Shown: piece by piece, positions 32,624 through 42,316 of the stretch
Layout: each line of letters opens with the position of its first letter
Numbering within the stretch: position 1 is the stretch's first letter
DNA from: Flavobacteriales bacterium UBA852
GTDB taxonomy: Bacteria > Bacteroidota > Bacteroidia > Flavobacteriales_E > Vicingaceae
Assembly (NCBI GenBank): GCA_002295925.1
Contig: DBGO01000013.1
Coordinates: forward strand, 1 to 64,000
DNA length: 64,000 bases
Direction: 5' to 3'
The notes under the pieces: model-generated
The model's input: only the letters and a program-made list of their open reading frames with translations
The model's database searches: none
What the model was told of the DNA's origin: nothing
Made by a program: the position numbers and the translations under genes

Positions 32624-34605
32624 TTTTCAAACCGAACTTGATCCTTAACTTTTATCTTTAAAAAATAAATTCCTGAAGATAATTGGTTTAACTGTAAAAT
32701 ATTTTGTGCATTGTTACTGTTGACACTTTGCAATATTTTTCCGTTTATATCCATTAACTCTAACGTTACTGTTTGATTGAGTTTTTTGTCAACCTGCACA
32801 AAAACGTAATCAGTTGCAGGAATCGGGAAACATTTGTATTTAAATGCATCGGTTTTCTTTTTTTCTACAGATGTAAAGTTTCCGCCGCAAGGCAAATTGT
32901 TGTTTTTGTAATATCCGGTAATACTATCAATAAAAGTTTTCAGTTTCATTACCGGAGCAATGTTATCGTTTAGTGTTTGATAGCTTCTTGCTGTTACATA
33001 AGCTATATCAACTTCATAACTGCTGTCCGGCATTATAGTAAAAGGCCCTGTTGTAGCGTAGCCAGCCCTGTCGCCGGGTAGATTACCTAAAGATGGTTCA
33101 TTTAAGTATTGACTAGGGTAAGCTACTCCTCCTGAGCCATATAAGTAAGTATCAAAAGTGTCGGGGAATACATACCTGTATCCATAAGTATAATAATTTT
33201 GACAAAGCTTGTTTTGAATAAAGTAATACAGATTACTATCATTATTAATTAAACATGCCCCCCATCGAATATATGGTGAAGAATAACTCATTCCAAAATA
33301 TTCATCATCTACAACACCATTCCCAAAACCGGTGCCATAAGGAGATTCATTTAACCCAATGCCAAAAGCATTATCCAAGCCATCATTATCTTGTTTTGCC
33401 CCTTTAAGAAAAACTGTGCCTAAAGCCAATAGTCTATCTTCTGCGCCAATTGCACCTCCGTTATTTTCGTCAAACGCATCCCCATTATAAAAATACATTG
33501 CATTACGATTAGGCATTGAGCCCAAATAATCATCTTGATAATTACCTAAATCGGCATCAACATAATTTGTGATAAAGCAACTGTCGAATTGTTGATTGCT
33601 ACGGTTGATAAGTTTAGCATTTAAAAACACCGTATTCTTTAAAGCTGAATCTTTAGGACAATCATAAGTATATAACATTATTTGCATTTCTAAAGGTAAA
33701 ATATTTGACTGTTTGGTTTTATCCAAATGATACACAAACCAAAGCGCTTCTTTCCCCTTTATTTTAGGATAATCTCCAAGCTGTGGTTCATAAATATTAT
33801 TATTGTTTTTATCTACAAAGGGGGCTACCATCCATGATTCACCCATTGCGGTGTCTCCGTGGGCCGGCCAATTAAGTATGGACGAAGGAATATTAAACCC
33901 CGCCGGCATACCACTGTTTACCCATTGGTTAAACAAATCAATATCATAAGACGTTATGTGCCATATTTTATTCCATTTTAACTGTTGCGACTCAGAATAA
34001 AAAATAGTATCTGTTAATGGTCCCGGGCGGGTAACATACTCTGCTCCAAAACCATTACCTGTAGAAGCCCATAGAGGTGTTGCAAAAAAATTATTGTTGG
34101 TTTTTGATAAAACATGAATTTGTGAGCTGTAGATTAAAGATGTCTTATTTGTAGTAAATCTAGCCGCATAGTCGGTTTGAAAAAGGTTTCCGGTATTTGT
34201 GGTTATTACTGAAATATTTCCGATTTTTAAAGAATCAACAACTGTCCCAAATTTAAAATGTGTATGAATAATAATTTTAGCTGTATCATAGTTTGACCTG
34301 TTTCCATTACCATCAGTGGCATAACCAACATATAAAAATGAATCGACTCCAATATAGTTGTTTGGAATAGATAACTTTACTCCCAATATATTTTTTTCAA
34401 CGACAGAAATATTACTATTAAAAACATTCAGCAAGGTGTCGAATCGCTTGGCACCAAAAGTCGTTAAATCGTTTATTATTGGTGCAATAGAAACAACTGT
34501 TCCCATATTTACATCATAAGAGTCGTCTATTGCGGTATATGTTAGTGTTTGTGCATTCGCCCATCCAATGCTTATGCTTAATAGTATTGTTAAAAATGTT
34601 TTCAT
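32608..34605 (-). CDS. T9SS type A sorting-domain secreted protein
   Basis: Encodes 665 residues. The signal peptide (FLTILLSISIGWANAQT) is followed by a large domain (about 120-575) with WPAHGDTAMGESWMVAPFVD, DADLGNYQDDYLG, YFYNGDAFDENNGG and GDRAGYATTGPFTI. These acidic, calcium-site-like loops recur in the larger neighbour at 34628, so the two are paralogues. The C-terminal 75 residues (KCFPIPATDYVFVQVDK, then LMDINGKIL, SSGIYFLKIKVKD, FEKIIKN) are a type A sorting domain for T9SS export and surface attachment. The function is unknown. It ends inside the right 30-bp repeat. Confidence 0.9.
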   Translation of the reverse strand: MKTFLTILLSISIGWANAQTLTYTAIDDSYDVNMGTVVSIAPIINDLTTFGAKRFDTLLNVFNSNISVVEKNILGVKLSIPNNYIGVDSFLYVGYATDGNGNRSNYDTAKIIIHTHFKFGTVVDSLKIGNISVITTNTGNLFQTDYAARFTTNKTSLIYSSQIHVLSKTNNNFFATPLWASTGNGFGAEYVTRPGPLTDTIFYSESQQLKWNKIWHITSYDIDLFNQWVNSGMPAGFNIPSSILNWPAHGDTAMGESWMVAPFVDKNNNNIYEPQLGDYPKIKGKEALWFVYHLDKTKQSNILPLEMQIMLYTYDCPKDSALKNTVFLNAKLINRSNQQFDSCFITNYVDADLGNYQDDYLGSMPNRNAMYFYNGDAFDENNGGAIGAEDRLLALGTVFLKGAKQDNDGLDNAFGIGLNESPYGTGFGNGVVDDEYFGMSYSSPYIRWGACLINNDSNLYYFIQNKLCQNYYTYGYRYVFPDTFDTYLYGSGGVAYPSQYLNEPSLGNLPGDRAGYATTGPFTIMPDSSYEVDIAYVTARSYQTLNDNIAPVMKLKTFIDSITGYYKNNNLPCGGNFTSVEKKKTDAFKYKCFPIPATDYVFVQVDKKLNQTVTLELMDINGKILQSVNSNNAQNILQLNQLSSGIYFLKIKVKDQVRFEKIIKN

Positions 34606-34627
34606 AGCTATTTCGTTTATCTTATTC

Positions 34628-37600
34628 TTAAAATCCGTTTAAGTCTGTTGGGCGCATTACACCAAACCATTTTAAGGTACGTTCACCAACATTGGGAACT
34701 GTTACATGTATCAAATACACTCCTCCGGCGATTGGTATCCCAGCATGGTTTTTCAAATCCCAATCTAACGAGGTTTTACTGTCGGCTTTGTTGTAACTAC
34801 GTACCAATGTTCCGTTAATGTTGTATATCTGGATCGTACACTCTTCGGGTAAATTGGTGATTTTTACTCGTGTATCCAACTGACCTACCTCGTATTCACT
34901 GGTTGAGTAATATGGATTTGGAACTACATTAATCATGGCCAAGGCTGAATCAATAGCCATTTCATCATTGGTTAAGGTTGCCAAATCGGTTAAACCAAAA
35001 CCATACATCGGATTATCATTATTTCCAACATGACCGGTAGCAAATGATTCATAGCGTCGGCTAACTCGCAAGCGGATACGTACATCTGTACTCATAAAAT
35101 CTTCACCTTCCTCAACTAACGGGATACCTACCCACATACATGAACGCCATAACGATCTGATATCCATTGCCGTTCCTGACTGTAACAGCGCTTGAATTGT
35201 TTGCCCTTCATCATATGCAGGCATATCGGTAAAAGCGCCTCCCAATTCTGTTTCGGCAAATACATACACATAGTGTTTTCCTCCCCAGCGTGTTTCCGAC
35301 CCAAAAACGCCATCATATAATGTTGAGGTTGGATTCCACTTCATATCTCGACCATTTTCACCGGCTAACCAACTATCTTCGGCAAAAGCCATATTTAATC
35401 GTTTTCCGGTTTCCAAATCTATGGCATAACCCGGAAACCACCCCATTCCGTTTCCTGTTCCGTCAGGATTCCCATTCTTGTCAACACTTGGTGCTGCACG
35501 TAAATTCATAAAGCCGGCATTTCCTTCGGACAATGTATTATCATATTGAGCTTCTAATACCGGACAACGAGTCCATTTGCTTTTATCATTAGTAATAACA
35601 ATATCTATCGAGTGCAAATATTTTTCGGCATCGCTTAATTTTAAGGAATTTGGCAACACGGATTGGGGTGTAGGTGCATTTTTTACGTTTGCTGTTCCGT
35701 ATGATGCCATCACATAAGGAGCCCATGTTCCGTTTAATACTTTTTCATACTCTTGATTTGGGTCAAAAAATGAGTCTACCGATTGTCCATTTACTATAAA
35801 AGATTGGAAATAATCATTATAATTAATGTTGTTAGGATCTTTAAATGTTCCAGAACGTATCCAGTTTTGATCGATTTGTCCGTCAACATCAGGAACACCT
35901 GTCAGCCATTGCTTAGTAGAATCTTCAAAAGAAATAGTTGCATTGATAAAGCCATTAATTGGGTTTGAATAATGCTCGAACGGATTGATGCTTTGTTTGA
36001 TGGTTACCGATATTCCGTATTCGGGTAATATTTGTTCATTCTCCAATGCAATGCTCTTATCTGAAGTTATTACTTTCCCATCAGGTGTAGCTAATTCCCA
36101 TATAGCATTGTTTAAATTACCTGCATTAGCTGTATCCAATAGTTTAATAGTAAAATCTCCACCTTTTACATTCAACGGATCAATTACTTTTACATCTATT
36201 GGGCCATACCCTTTTTGATATGTTGGCGTTGCTTTGAAATTACTGCTTAATATTGCTTGTTCCGATGCCTCTGTAAAACGTAACTCCATTCCCATATTTC
36301 CTATTCCTTCCAATCGGGTAATTTCCGGACTGTCTCCGTACTCGGCTTGTTGGTATGTTCCTCCATTCTCGGGTGCAGGATTATGTGGGATTACTGTTAT
36401 CGGTACTATACTACTTCCTGTAGCTGTCTTACGACTTGAGATATAAGGTTTCTTTTGCCCGTCTAATGCATTTGGATCAAGCGGATCATACGTTTTGTAG
36501 TTATTATATCCATATGCAACCGCAATATAATAATACGTTTTATGATTCACCAATTTATCTACTCCTGTGGCAAATAAATCTTTGGTAACTCTGAATGAAT
36601 GACGAATACCTTTATCTTCGCCATCTACCATTTCTTGCGGAACATTGGCTTGTAAATCTTCATCATACGTATAATTGATTAAACGTTTTACTCCGTTCTG
36701 TAAATCACATTGTGCAACTAAGCGTGCTTTATCGATGTCATATAATTCGTTTACCGATACTGTAGCATCTTTTAATTGATAGATTTGATATCCTTCAAAT
36801 TGATATGCCGATAAGCTGTCTTTTTGATCTTTGGTTAACGGCACACCGTCCAACGTATCAGGTAAACCGGTAAACGGATCTTTTTCCCAATATTGCTCTT
36901 TGTAATTGTTTGATGACAAAGGATTGTCAATATATAGAATTATCTCATTGTTTAATTCTTGGGCGGTTAAGTTCGGGGCATCCGGCCCGTCCAATACTTT
37001 AAAGCAATTGTCAAATAAAGCTTGTGCTTTGTCATCGGCTATTAATAATTTTTTTACCGATTCAAAAGGTACGCCATTAGTTGCTCGAGCATAAACAACG
37101 CCTACTGTTAAGTCGTTTACAGCACCCGGCTCTAAGGTAAACGGTCCGGCTGATTGGAATAAACGACGGTCACCGGGTAGGTTCCCTACGCTGTATTCTG
37201 ACCATGGTTGACCGGCTGCAACGCCATGTGTTGCCCAATTTAAAGGGTCGGAAGAGTTTGGAAATGCATAATCGGTTGGTATTGTTCCTCCTCCATTGAC
37301 GTGCCCATCACCACCATACACAAGGGATGATCCATCTTTCCATTTACCCGTCATATATCGGTAATAATCTAATGCTACTTGAGGGTCTTGCATATAATTA
37401 GGTACACCTGCTCTGCTGAAATACATAAACTTTCGCATTCCGTATCGTTCGTTATCTATAATTCCATCACCATACCCTAAACCTAAACCTTCATAGGGAA
37501 TACCATTTTGTGCTAAAGCAACAGCAACATCAGTGGTTAACGGGTTATCTATTCCGTCATTATCCATATAAGGACCTTCAAAGAAATCTATACCTATTGC

Positions 37601-38650
37601 CGGTGGATTGGCACCATAACCGATAGCACTTCCATTATTTTGATCATTGGCATCTCCATTATAACAATAACCTAATCCTCTACTTACATCGCAACCGATG
37701 TAGTCGTCATCATAGTTTCCTAAATCAGGATCGACAAATTGCCCAAAATAAGTATTGGTCAGTGTAAAAGAAGAACGATTGATTAATTCATAATTGTAAA
37801 ATGTCATATCGTTTACTTCATCATTTGTTGCAAAGGCGAAAGCTTGTGCATGTACTTCCATACCAATGCTCGGTCCTTGCGACTCGGTATGAGCATTTCC
37901 TTTATCATTAAATATCCACCAATACGTCTCATCTCCAAATAATCGAGGGTCTCTTACTTGACGACAATCTATCTCTCCGTTAATATCATAATAAGGATAA
38001 TCGCCGGCTGTAGGGTCGTAATATCCATCACCATCGTAATCATAAAATGGAGCTAAATATGGCGCTTGTCCTTTGGAAGCATCACCGTGAGCGGGCCATT
38101 CGAAAAAATATTGAGGAATGGTATAACCTGCAAATTGTGTCATATCACAACCCGATGTGTTCTGACAATCAAAATACGCTCTGTGCAAGGCAACATCTGA
38201 TTTTTTTACATGAAAGAATTTATCCCATTCGCTACAAGTTTGTGCGTCAATTTCTGCTGTTGTTGTATTTAATGGCCCTGTATAAAAATCAAATCCCTGA
38301 CCATACATCATTGCCGCCAATTTAAGTTGACCGTTTACATCTATTCCGCCCATCCAAATAGAACCGGAATAAATAGCCGTGTATCGTAAGTCGCCCGGAT
38401 TTTTGGGTTTTGGCACTTGGTAATCGGCAATACTGTTTGGTCTGTCTTGCCACATCAAACCACCGGTTTCAATTCGACATTTTACGTTATTTAACTCCAA
38501 ATAGGTAAGCGCAGATGGCGGAGTACAACCCGCTACAGGTTGAGGGTTATTACCCCCTTGTTTATTGTTGGATTTGTTTTTGGGCGCTATGGCAAATATT
38601 TGACTTGCTAATAATAATACTGTAAAAAATAAAGGTGCAGCTGTTTTCAT
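34628..38650 (-). CDS. Giant secreted protein with FlgD/T9SS-like C-terminal domain
   Basis: Encodes 1340 residues, the largest protein of the window. A signal peptide (LFFTVLLLASQIFA) opens it. The first 560 residues share WPAHGD, DPDLGNYDDDYIG, YCYNGDANDQNNGSAIG and LPGDRRLFQSAGPFTL with the protein at 32608. Beta-rich, fibronectin-like stretches follow. The C-terminal 100 residues (VVPNPYYSTSEYE, VKITNLPEECTIQIYNING, LDWDLKNHAGIPIAGGVYLI) form the FlgD-Ig-like module common at the ends of Bacteroidota exported proteins. It differs from the standard type A signal. Surface or extracellular location is inferred. The next gene downstream starts 22 bases later. Confidence 0.88.
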   Translation of the reverse strand: MKTAAPLFFTVLLLASQIFAIAPKNKSNNKQGGNNPQPVAGCTPPSALTYLELNNVKCRIETGGLMWQDRPNSIADYQVPKPKNPGDLRYTAIYSGSIWMGGIDVNGQLKLAAMMYGQGFDFYTGPLNTTTAEIDAQTCSEWDKFFHVKKSDVALHRAYFDCQNTSGCDMTQFAGYTIPQYFFEWPAHGDASKGQAPYLAPFYDYDGDGYYDPTAGDYPYYDINGEIDCRQVRDPRLFGDETYWWIFNDKGNAHTESQGPSIGMEVHAQAFAFATNDEVNDMTFYNYELINRSSFTLTNTYFGQFVDPDLGNYDDDYIGCDVSRGLGYCYNGDANDQNNGSAIGYGANPPAIGIDFFEGPYMDNDGIDNPLTTDVAVALAQNGIPYEGLGLGYGDGIIDNERYGMRKFMYFSRAGVPNYMQDPQVALDYYRYMTGKWKDGSSLVYGGDGHVNGGGTIPTDYAFPNSSDPLNWATHGVAAGQPWSEYSVGNLPGDRRLFQSAGPFTLEPGAVNDLTVGVVYARATNGVPFESVKKLLIADDKAQALFDNCFKVLDGPDAPNLTAQELNNEIILYIDNPLSSNNYKEQYWEKDPFTGLPDTLDGVPLTKDQKDSLSAYQFEGYQIYQLKDATVSVNELYDIDKARLVAQCDLQNGVKRLINYTYDEDLQANVPQEMVDGEDKGIRHSFRVTKDLFATGVDKLVNHKTYYYIAVAYGYNNYKTYDPLDPNALDGQKKPYISSRKTATGSSIVPITVIPHNPAPENGGTYQQAEYGDSPEITRLEGIGNMGMELRFTEASEQAILSSNFKATPTYQKGYGPIDVKVIDPLNVKGGDFTIKLLDTANAGNLNNAIWELATPDGKVITSDKSIALENEQILPEYGISVTIKQSINPFEHYSNPINGFINATISFEDSTKQWLTGVPDVDGQIDQNWIRSGTFKDPNNINYNDYFQSFIVNGQSVDSFFDPNQEYEKVLNGTWAPYVMASYGTANVKNAPTPQSVLPNSLKLSDAEKYLHSIDIVITNDKSKWTRCPVLEAQYDNTLSEGNAGFMNLRAAPSVDKNGNPDGTGNGMGWFPGYAIDLETGKRLNMAFAEDSWLAGENGRDMKWNPTSTLYDGVFGSETRWGGKHYVYVFAETELGGAFTDMPAYDEGQTIQALLQSGTAMDIRSLWRSCMWVGIPLVEEGEDFMSTDVRIRLRVSRRYESFATGHVGNNDNPMYGFGLTDLATLTNDEMAIDSALAMINVVPNPYYSTSEYEVGQLDTRVKITNLPEECTIQIYNINGTLVRSYNKADSKTSLDWDLKNHAGIPIAGGVYLIHVTVPNVGERTLKWFGVMRPTDLNGF

Positions 38651-38651
38651 A

Positions 38652-38681
38652 ACATTGGGATTTTAGACTGTTTTCCAATGT
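38652..38681. repeat. Inverted repeat in the leader of the giant secreted protein gene
   Basis: ACATTGG (38652-38658) and CCAATGT (38675-38681) flank a 16-base loop directly before the ATG at 38650. It could fold in the mRNA leader or be an operator. It is only 7 bp per arm and could be chance. Confidence 0.35.
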
Positions 38682-38854
38682 AATATTACGTACCTCAACA
38701 TTTAAGTATGTACATAATTAATAAACGGAAGGTTATAAAAAATAAACGGTATGGTTTATTTGTTTTTCGGTGGGGAGAATTTCACAAATTATCTTCTTTG
38801 TTCAACGTTTTTATATTTAAATGGGTGTAATTTTACATTAAAATTAACTTTAAA

Positions 38855-40372
38855 ATGAAAAAAACAGCACTGATTATATTAGACGGCTGGGGAAAAGGCG
38901 ACGGTTCAAAAGCTGATGCTATTGCTCAAGCCAATACTCCATTTATTGACAGTTGTTATCAAAAATACCCCAACAGTGAACTGATAACTTACGGTGAGAA
39001 AGTAGGTTTGCCTGAAGGACAAATGGGGAATTCGGAAGTTGGGCACTTAAATATCGGTGCGGGAAGAATTGTTTATCAAGACTTAGTAAAAATCAATAAA
39101 GCCATTGCCGAACATACCTTTGAAAAAAATGAAGAATTGCAAAAACTTTTCAATTATGTGAAGCAAAATGGTGTTGCTTTACACTTGATGGGGTTGGTTT
39201 CTGACGGAGGAATTCACTCTCATCAAAATCATTTATTTAGAATTGTGGAATTGGCTCACGAACAAGGTATAGATAAAATCTATATTCATGCTTTTACAGA
39301 CGGACGAGACTGCGACCCACACTCAGGAATAACCCACATAGGCAAAACCATAAACATCGCCGAGAAAAACAATGCAAAGTTGGTTTCTGTTATTGGCAGG
39401 TATTACGCAATGGACAGAGATAAGCGTTGGGAACGCATTAAATTAGCCTATGATTTACTTTTAAACGGAAAAGGAGAAAAAACCAATAACATATTAAATT
39501 CCATAAAGAAAAGCTATGAAGAGGGTGTGACCGACGAATTTATAAAGCCAATTGTTTTAGTTGATGATGAAAACAACCCTGTTGGCAGAATAAAAGAAAA
39601 TGATGCTGTATTTTGTTTCAACTTCAGAACCGACCGTTGCAGAGAAATTACAACCGTGCTTACACAACAAGATATGCCTGAGCATGGTATGAAAACAATT
39701 CCTTTGTATTATGTAACCATGACCAATTACGACCATACTTTTAAAGGAATACACATTATTTTTGACAAAGATGATTTAAAAAACACTATCGGAGAGATTA
39801 TCTCAAAACAAGGATTAACACAAGTAAGAATTGCCGAAACAGAGAAATATCCGCATGTTACATTTTTCTTTAGCGGAGGTCGTGAAAAAGAGTTTGAGGG
39901 AGAAAAACGCATTATGATTCCTTCGCCTAAAGTTGCCACTTACGATTTAAAACCGGAAATGAGCGCGCCCGAAGTAACCGATGCTATCGTTAAAGAAATA
40001 CACCAAAACCAACCAGATTTTATTGTGCTAAACTTTGCCAATTGCGATATGGTTGGTCATACCGGGGTTTACAACGCTATTATTAAAGCTGTAGAAACCG
40101 TAGATTCGTGCACACAAAAAGTTGTTGAAGCCGGTTTGCAGCACGATTACTCTTTTGTAATAATTGCCGACCACGGAAATGCCGATTACGCCTTGAACCC
40201 TGACGACTCACCCAATACGGCTCATAGTAAAAACCCTGTTCCGTGTATTGTAATAGACAAAGATGTAAAAGCAGTTAAAGACGGAAAATTAGCCGACATT
40301 GCGCCATCAATATTAAAAATGATGCAGATTGACATTCCAAAAGAAATGACCGGAAATATTATTTTTGAATAG
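38855..40372 (+). CDS. gpmI: 2,3-bisphosphoglycerate-independent phosphoglycerate mutase
   Basis: Encodes 505 residues, normal for the family. It interconverts 3- and 2-phosphoglycerate in glycolysis and gluconeogenesis. LIILDGWGKGD (Asp10) and GNSEVGHLNIGAGR (Ser60, the phosphorylated nucleophile) supply catalytic and manganese-binding residues, together with DGRDCDPHSG, GRYYAMDRDKRWER, FRTDRCREIT, CDMVGHTG, IADHGNAD and AHSKNPVP. It is a single gene, divergent from the giant secreted protein across 204 bases. I see no exact TAnnTTTG element; TAATTTTA lies near 38828. Confidence 0.97.
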   Translation: MKKTALIILDGWGKGDGSKADAIAQANTPFIDSCYQKYPNSELITYGEKVGLPEGQMGNSEVGHLNIGAGRIVYQDLVKINKAIAEHTFEKNEELQKLFNYVKQNGVALHLMGLVSDGGIHSHQNHLFRIVELAHEQGIDKIYIHAFTDGRDCDPHSGITHIGKTINIAEKNNAKLVSVIGRYYAMDRDKRWERIKLAYDLLLNGKGEKTNNILNSIKKSYEEGVTDEFIKPIVLVDDENNPVGRIKENDAVFCFNFRTDRCREITTVLTQQDMPEHGMKTIPLYYVTMTNYDHTFKGIHIIFDKDDLKNTIGEIISKQGLTQVRIAETEKYPHVTFFFSGGREKEFEGEKRIMIPSPKVATYDLKPEMSAPEVTDAIVKEIHQNQPDFIVLNFANCDMVGHTGVYNAIIKAVETVDSCTQKVVEAGLQHDYSFVIIADHGNADYALNPDDSPNTAHSKNPVPCIVIDKDVKAVKDGKLADIAPSILKMMQIDIPKEMTGNIIFE

Positions 40373-40445
40373 AAATAACAACTGTTTTGTAAAGTTATTA
40401 TTGTGCTTCTACTTTTATGTTATTCTGTTATATTTATATATGTTG

Positions 40446-40913
40446 TTAAAATCGCGAATATTTTGAAATTTTTGCTATAAGAATTATAAGTTTTTCAAAC
40501 GATTCCTGATTCCAAAATCTTGGATGCATGTAACCATGAGCAACACTATGCCTATTGTCTCCTTCATCGGTTACATTCGAGTTAATATAGTATCCTTTTA
40601 TTTCTTTTAAAATCTTTACATATTCGGGATTCTTTTCCTTGTTTTCAGTAATAGCGAGATTTACCAGTTTCATTCCTACTTTACGATTTTTTAATGGTTG
40701 GCCTTTATCATCATAAAGTTCCCTCCCGTACTCGCTGGTTGTAGATCGTATCAGCTCTTCCAAATAAGAATATGCAAAAGGTAATAATACGGAATGTGAA
40801 TTTGGAAATGCTGTATAGATCTTCTTTGCTTCATTCCAATCAGGACCCCAATTCCAAAAGTGTGCATATTGCAAGATTTCTTCAAAAGCATCTTGTATTT
40901 TCATATATTTCAT
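40446..40913 (-). CDS. HEPN-like hypothetical protein
   Basis: Encodes 155 residues, all-helical by appearance. Near the C-terminus it carries NRHSVAHGYMHPRFW, where R121 and H126 are separated by four residues. This fits the Rx4-6H motif of HEPN nucleases, and the sequence is close to the RNSxxHG form common in that superfamily. The motif follows a long helical bundle, as expected. No MNT nucleotidyltransferase partner is adjacent: the neighbours are gpmI (convergent, 73 bases) and a nucleoside transporter. It could be an RNase toxin, a host-defence component or an inactive relative. The HEPN assignment is by motif only. Confidence 0.65.
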   Translation of the reverse strand: MKYMKIQDAFEEILQYAHFWNWGPDWNEAKKIYTAFPNSHSVLLPFAYSYLEELIRSTTSEYGRELYDDKGQPLKNRKVGMKLVNLAITENKEKNPEYVKILKEIKGYYINSNVTDEGDNRHSVAHGYMHPRFWNQESFEKLIILIAKISKYSRF

Positions 40914-41005
40914 TCTTCTAAACCCGAACTCTGTAATCTCAATTTGATTTTAGCTTAATATATATATTATCTGGTACTTTTATTCAACATTGGCTACAAA
41001 CGCTT

Positions 41006-42316
41006 TTATTCAAACAACATTCCTACAATTACTGCGGTAAAAAGCGAGGCAAGTGTTCCGGCAACTAAGGCTCTAAAGCCAAACTTGGAGAGCAACCCTT
41101 TTTTGTGCGGAGCCAAAGAACCAATTCCTCCAATCTGAATACCAATAGAAGCAAAGTTGGCAAAACCACACAGAATATAGGTTGCCATAATAACCGATTT
41201 TTTGTGTACAAAAGCACCGGTTTCTTTCAGTTCGCCAAGCGAAACATAAGCAACAAACTCGTTAAGTATTGTTTTTTCGCCCAATAATTGGCCCACCAAG
41301 AAAATATCTTCTTTTTCAACGCCCATAAGCCAGCTGATGGGTGCAAAAAGATATCCTAAAATAAATTGTAAAGAAAATTCTTTGTAATCGGTGTGCGAAG
41401 CTACCCAGTCGTTTAATCCGGTATAATGCCCAATAACATCCGAAAGCAGTGAGTTAACCATTGCAATTAATGCTATAAAAACTAATAACATTCCTGCTAC
41501 ATTTACAGCTAATTGCAATCCTTGACCGGTGCCATTTGTAATAGCTTCAAGAGCGTTATCGCCGATTTTTTCTTTAGAAATATGAAGCGTTGTGTCGAAC
41601 TTTTCGGTTTCGGGAACAATAATTTTTGCCGCTACAACAGCCGCCGGCGCGGACATTACGGAAGCCGCCAATAAGTGTTTTGCAAACATTATCTGTTCTG
41701 CCTGACTGTCGCCTCCGAGAAAACCAATATACGCTGCCAACACACCTCCGGCAATCGTAGCCATTCCTCCACTCATTAAACACATTATTTCCGACTTGGT
41801 CATTCGGTCAATGTAAGGTTTAACCAACAAAGGCGCTTCGGTTTGCCCTAAAAATATATTGCCGGCAGCAGCCAAACTCTCAGCTCCACTTAAGCGCATA
41901 GCTTTTTTCATTACCCACGCAAATACATAAACTATTTTCTGTAAAATTCCCCAATAATAAAACAAACTGGTAAGTGCGGAAAAGAAAATAACGGTTGGCA
42001 ATATCTTAATGACAAAATTTATAAGTCCATTTTCTATTTTTCCGGTAACAAATGATTTAAAAAGAAAATTCACCCCTTCGTCTGTAAAACTGATAATTTT
42101 TACAAATCCATGGCTTACTGCTTCGAAAAAATGGGCAACGAAATCGACTTTAAGTACACCAATAGCAAAAATGATTTGTATGGCAATTCCTTTGGCAACC
42201 AAGCTCCAATTGACAGCTTTTCGGTTGTTGCTAAACAAATAAGCTATACCAATAAGCGTAGCCAATCCAATGACTCCCCTTCCAATATTCAATAAGCTTA
42301 TGGCTGAAACAATCAT
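41006..42316 (-). CDS. Concentrative nucleoside transporter (NupC/CNT family)
   Basis: Encodes 436 residues with about ten membrane helices. Family blocks are GNIFLGQTEAPLLVKPY (nucleoside-contact region), MSGGMATIAGGVLAAYIGFL, SAPAAVVAAKIIVPETE and CGFANFASIGIQIGGIG. It imports nucleosides with Na+ or H+. Its upstream neighbour, the bifunctional nuclease gene, ends one base before its start, so the two form an operon in which nucleotide salvage and nucleic-acid turnover could be linked. Confidence 0.94.
   Translation of the reverse strand: MIVSAISLLNIGRGVIGLATLIGIAYLFSNNRKAVNWSLVAKGIAIQIIFAIGVLKVDFVAHFFEAVSHGFVKIISFTDEGVNFLFKSFVTGKIENGLINFVIKILPTVIFFSALTSLFYYWGILQKIVYVFAWVMKKAMRLSGAESLAAAGNIFLGQTEAPLLVKPYIDRMTKSEIMCLMSGGMATIAGGVLAAYIGFLGGDSQAEQIMFAKHLLAASVMSAPAAVVAAKIIVPETEKFDTTLHISKEKIGDNALEAITNGTGQGLQLAVNVAGMLLVFIALIAMVNSLLSDVIGHYTGLNDWVASHTDYKEFSLQFILGYLFAPISWLMGVEKEDIFLVGQLLGEKTILNEFVAYVSLGELKETGAFVHKKSVIMATYILCGFANFASIGIQIGGIGSLAPHKKGLLSKFGFRALVAGTLASLFTAVIVGMLFE

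Noticed and set aside
40914..41005. Possible cassette arm near TTGGCTACAAACGC beside the HEPN-like gene.
   Set aside because: No complementary arm follows the 3' end of the gene, so the resemblance to GGCTAAC-type arms is not supported.
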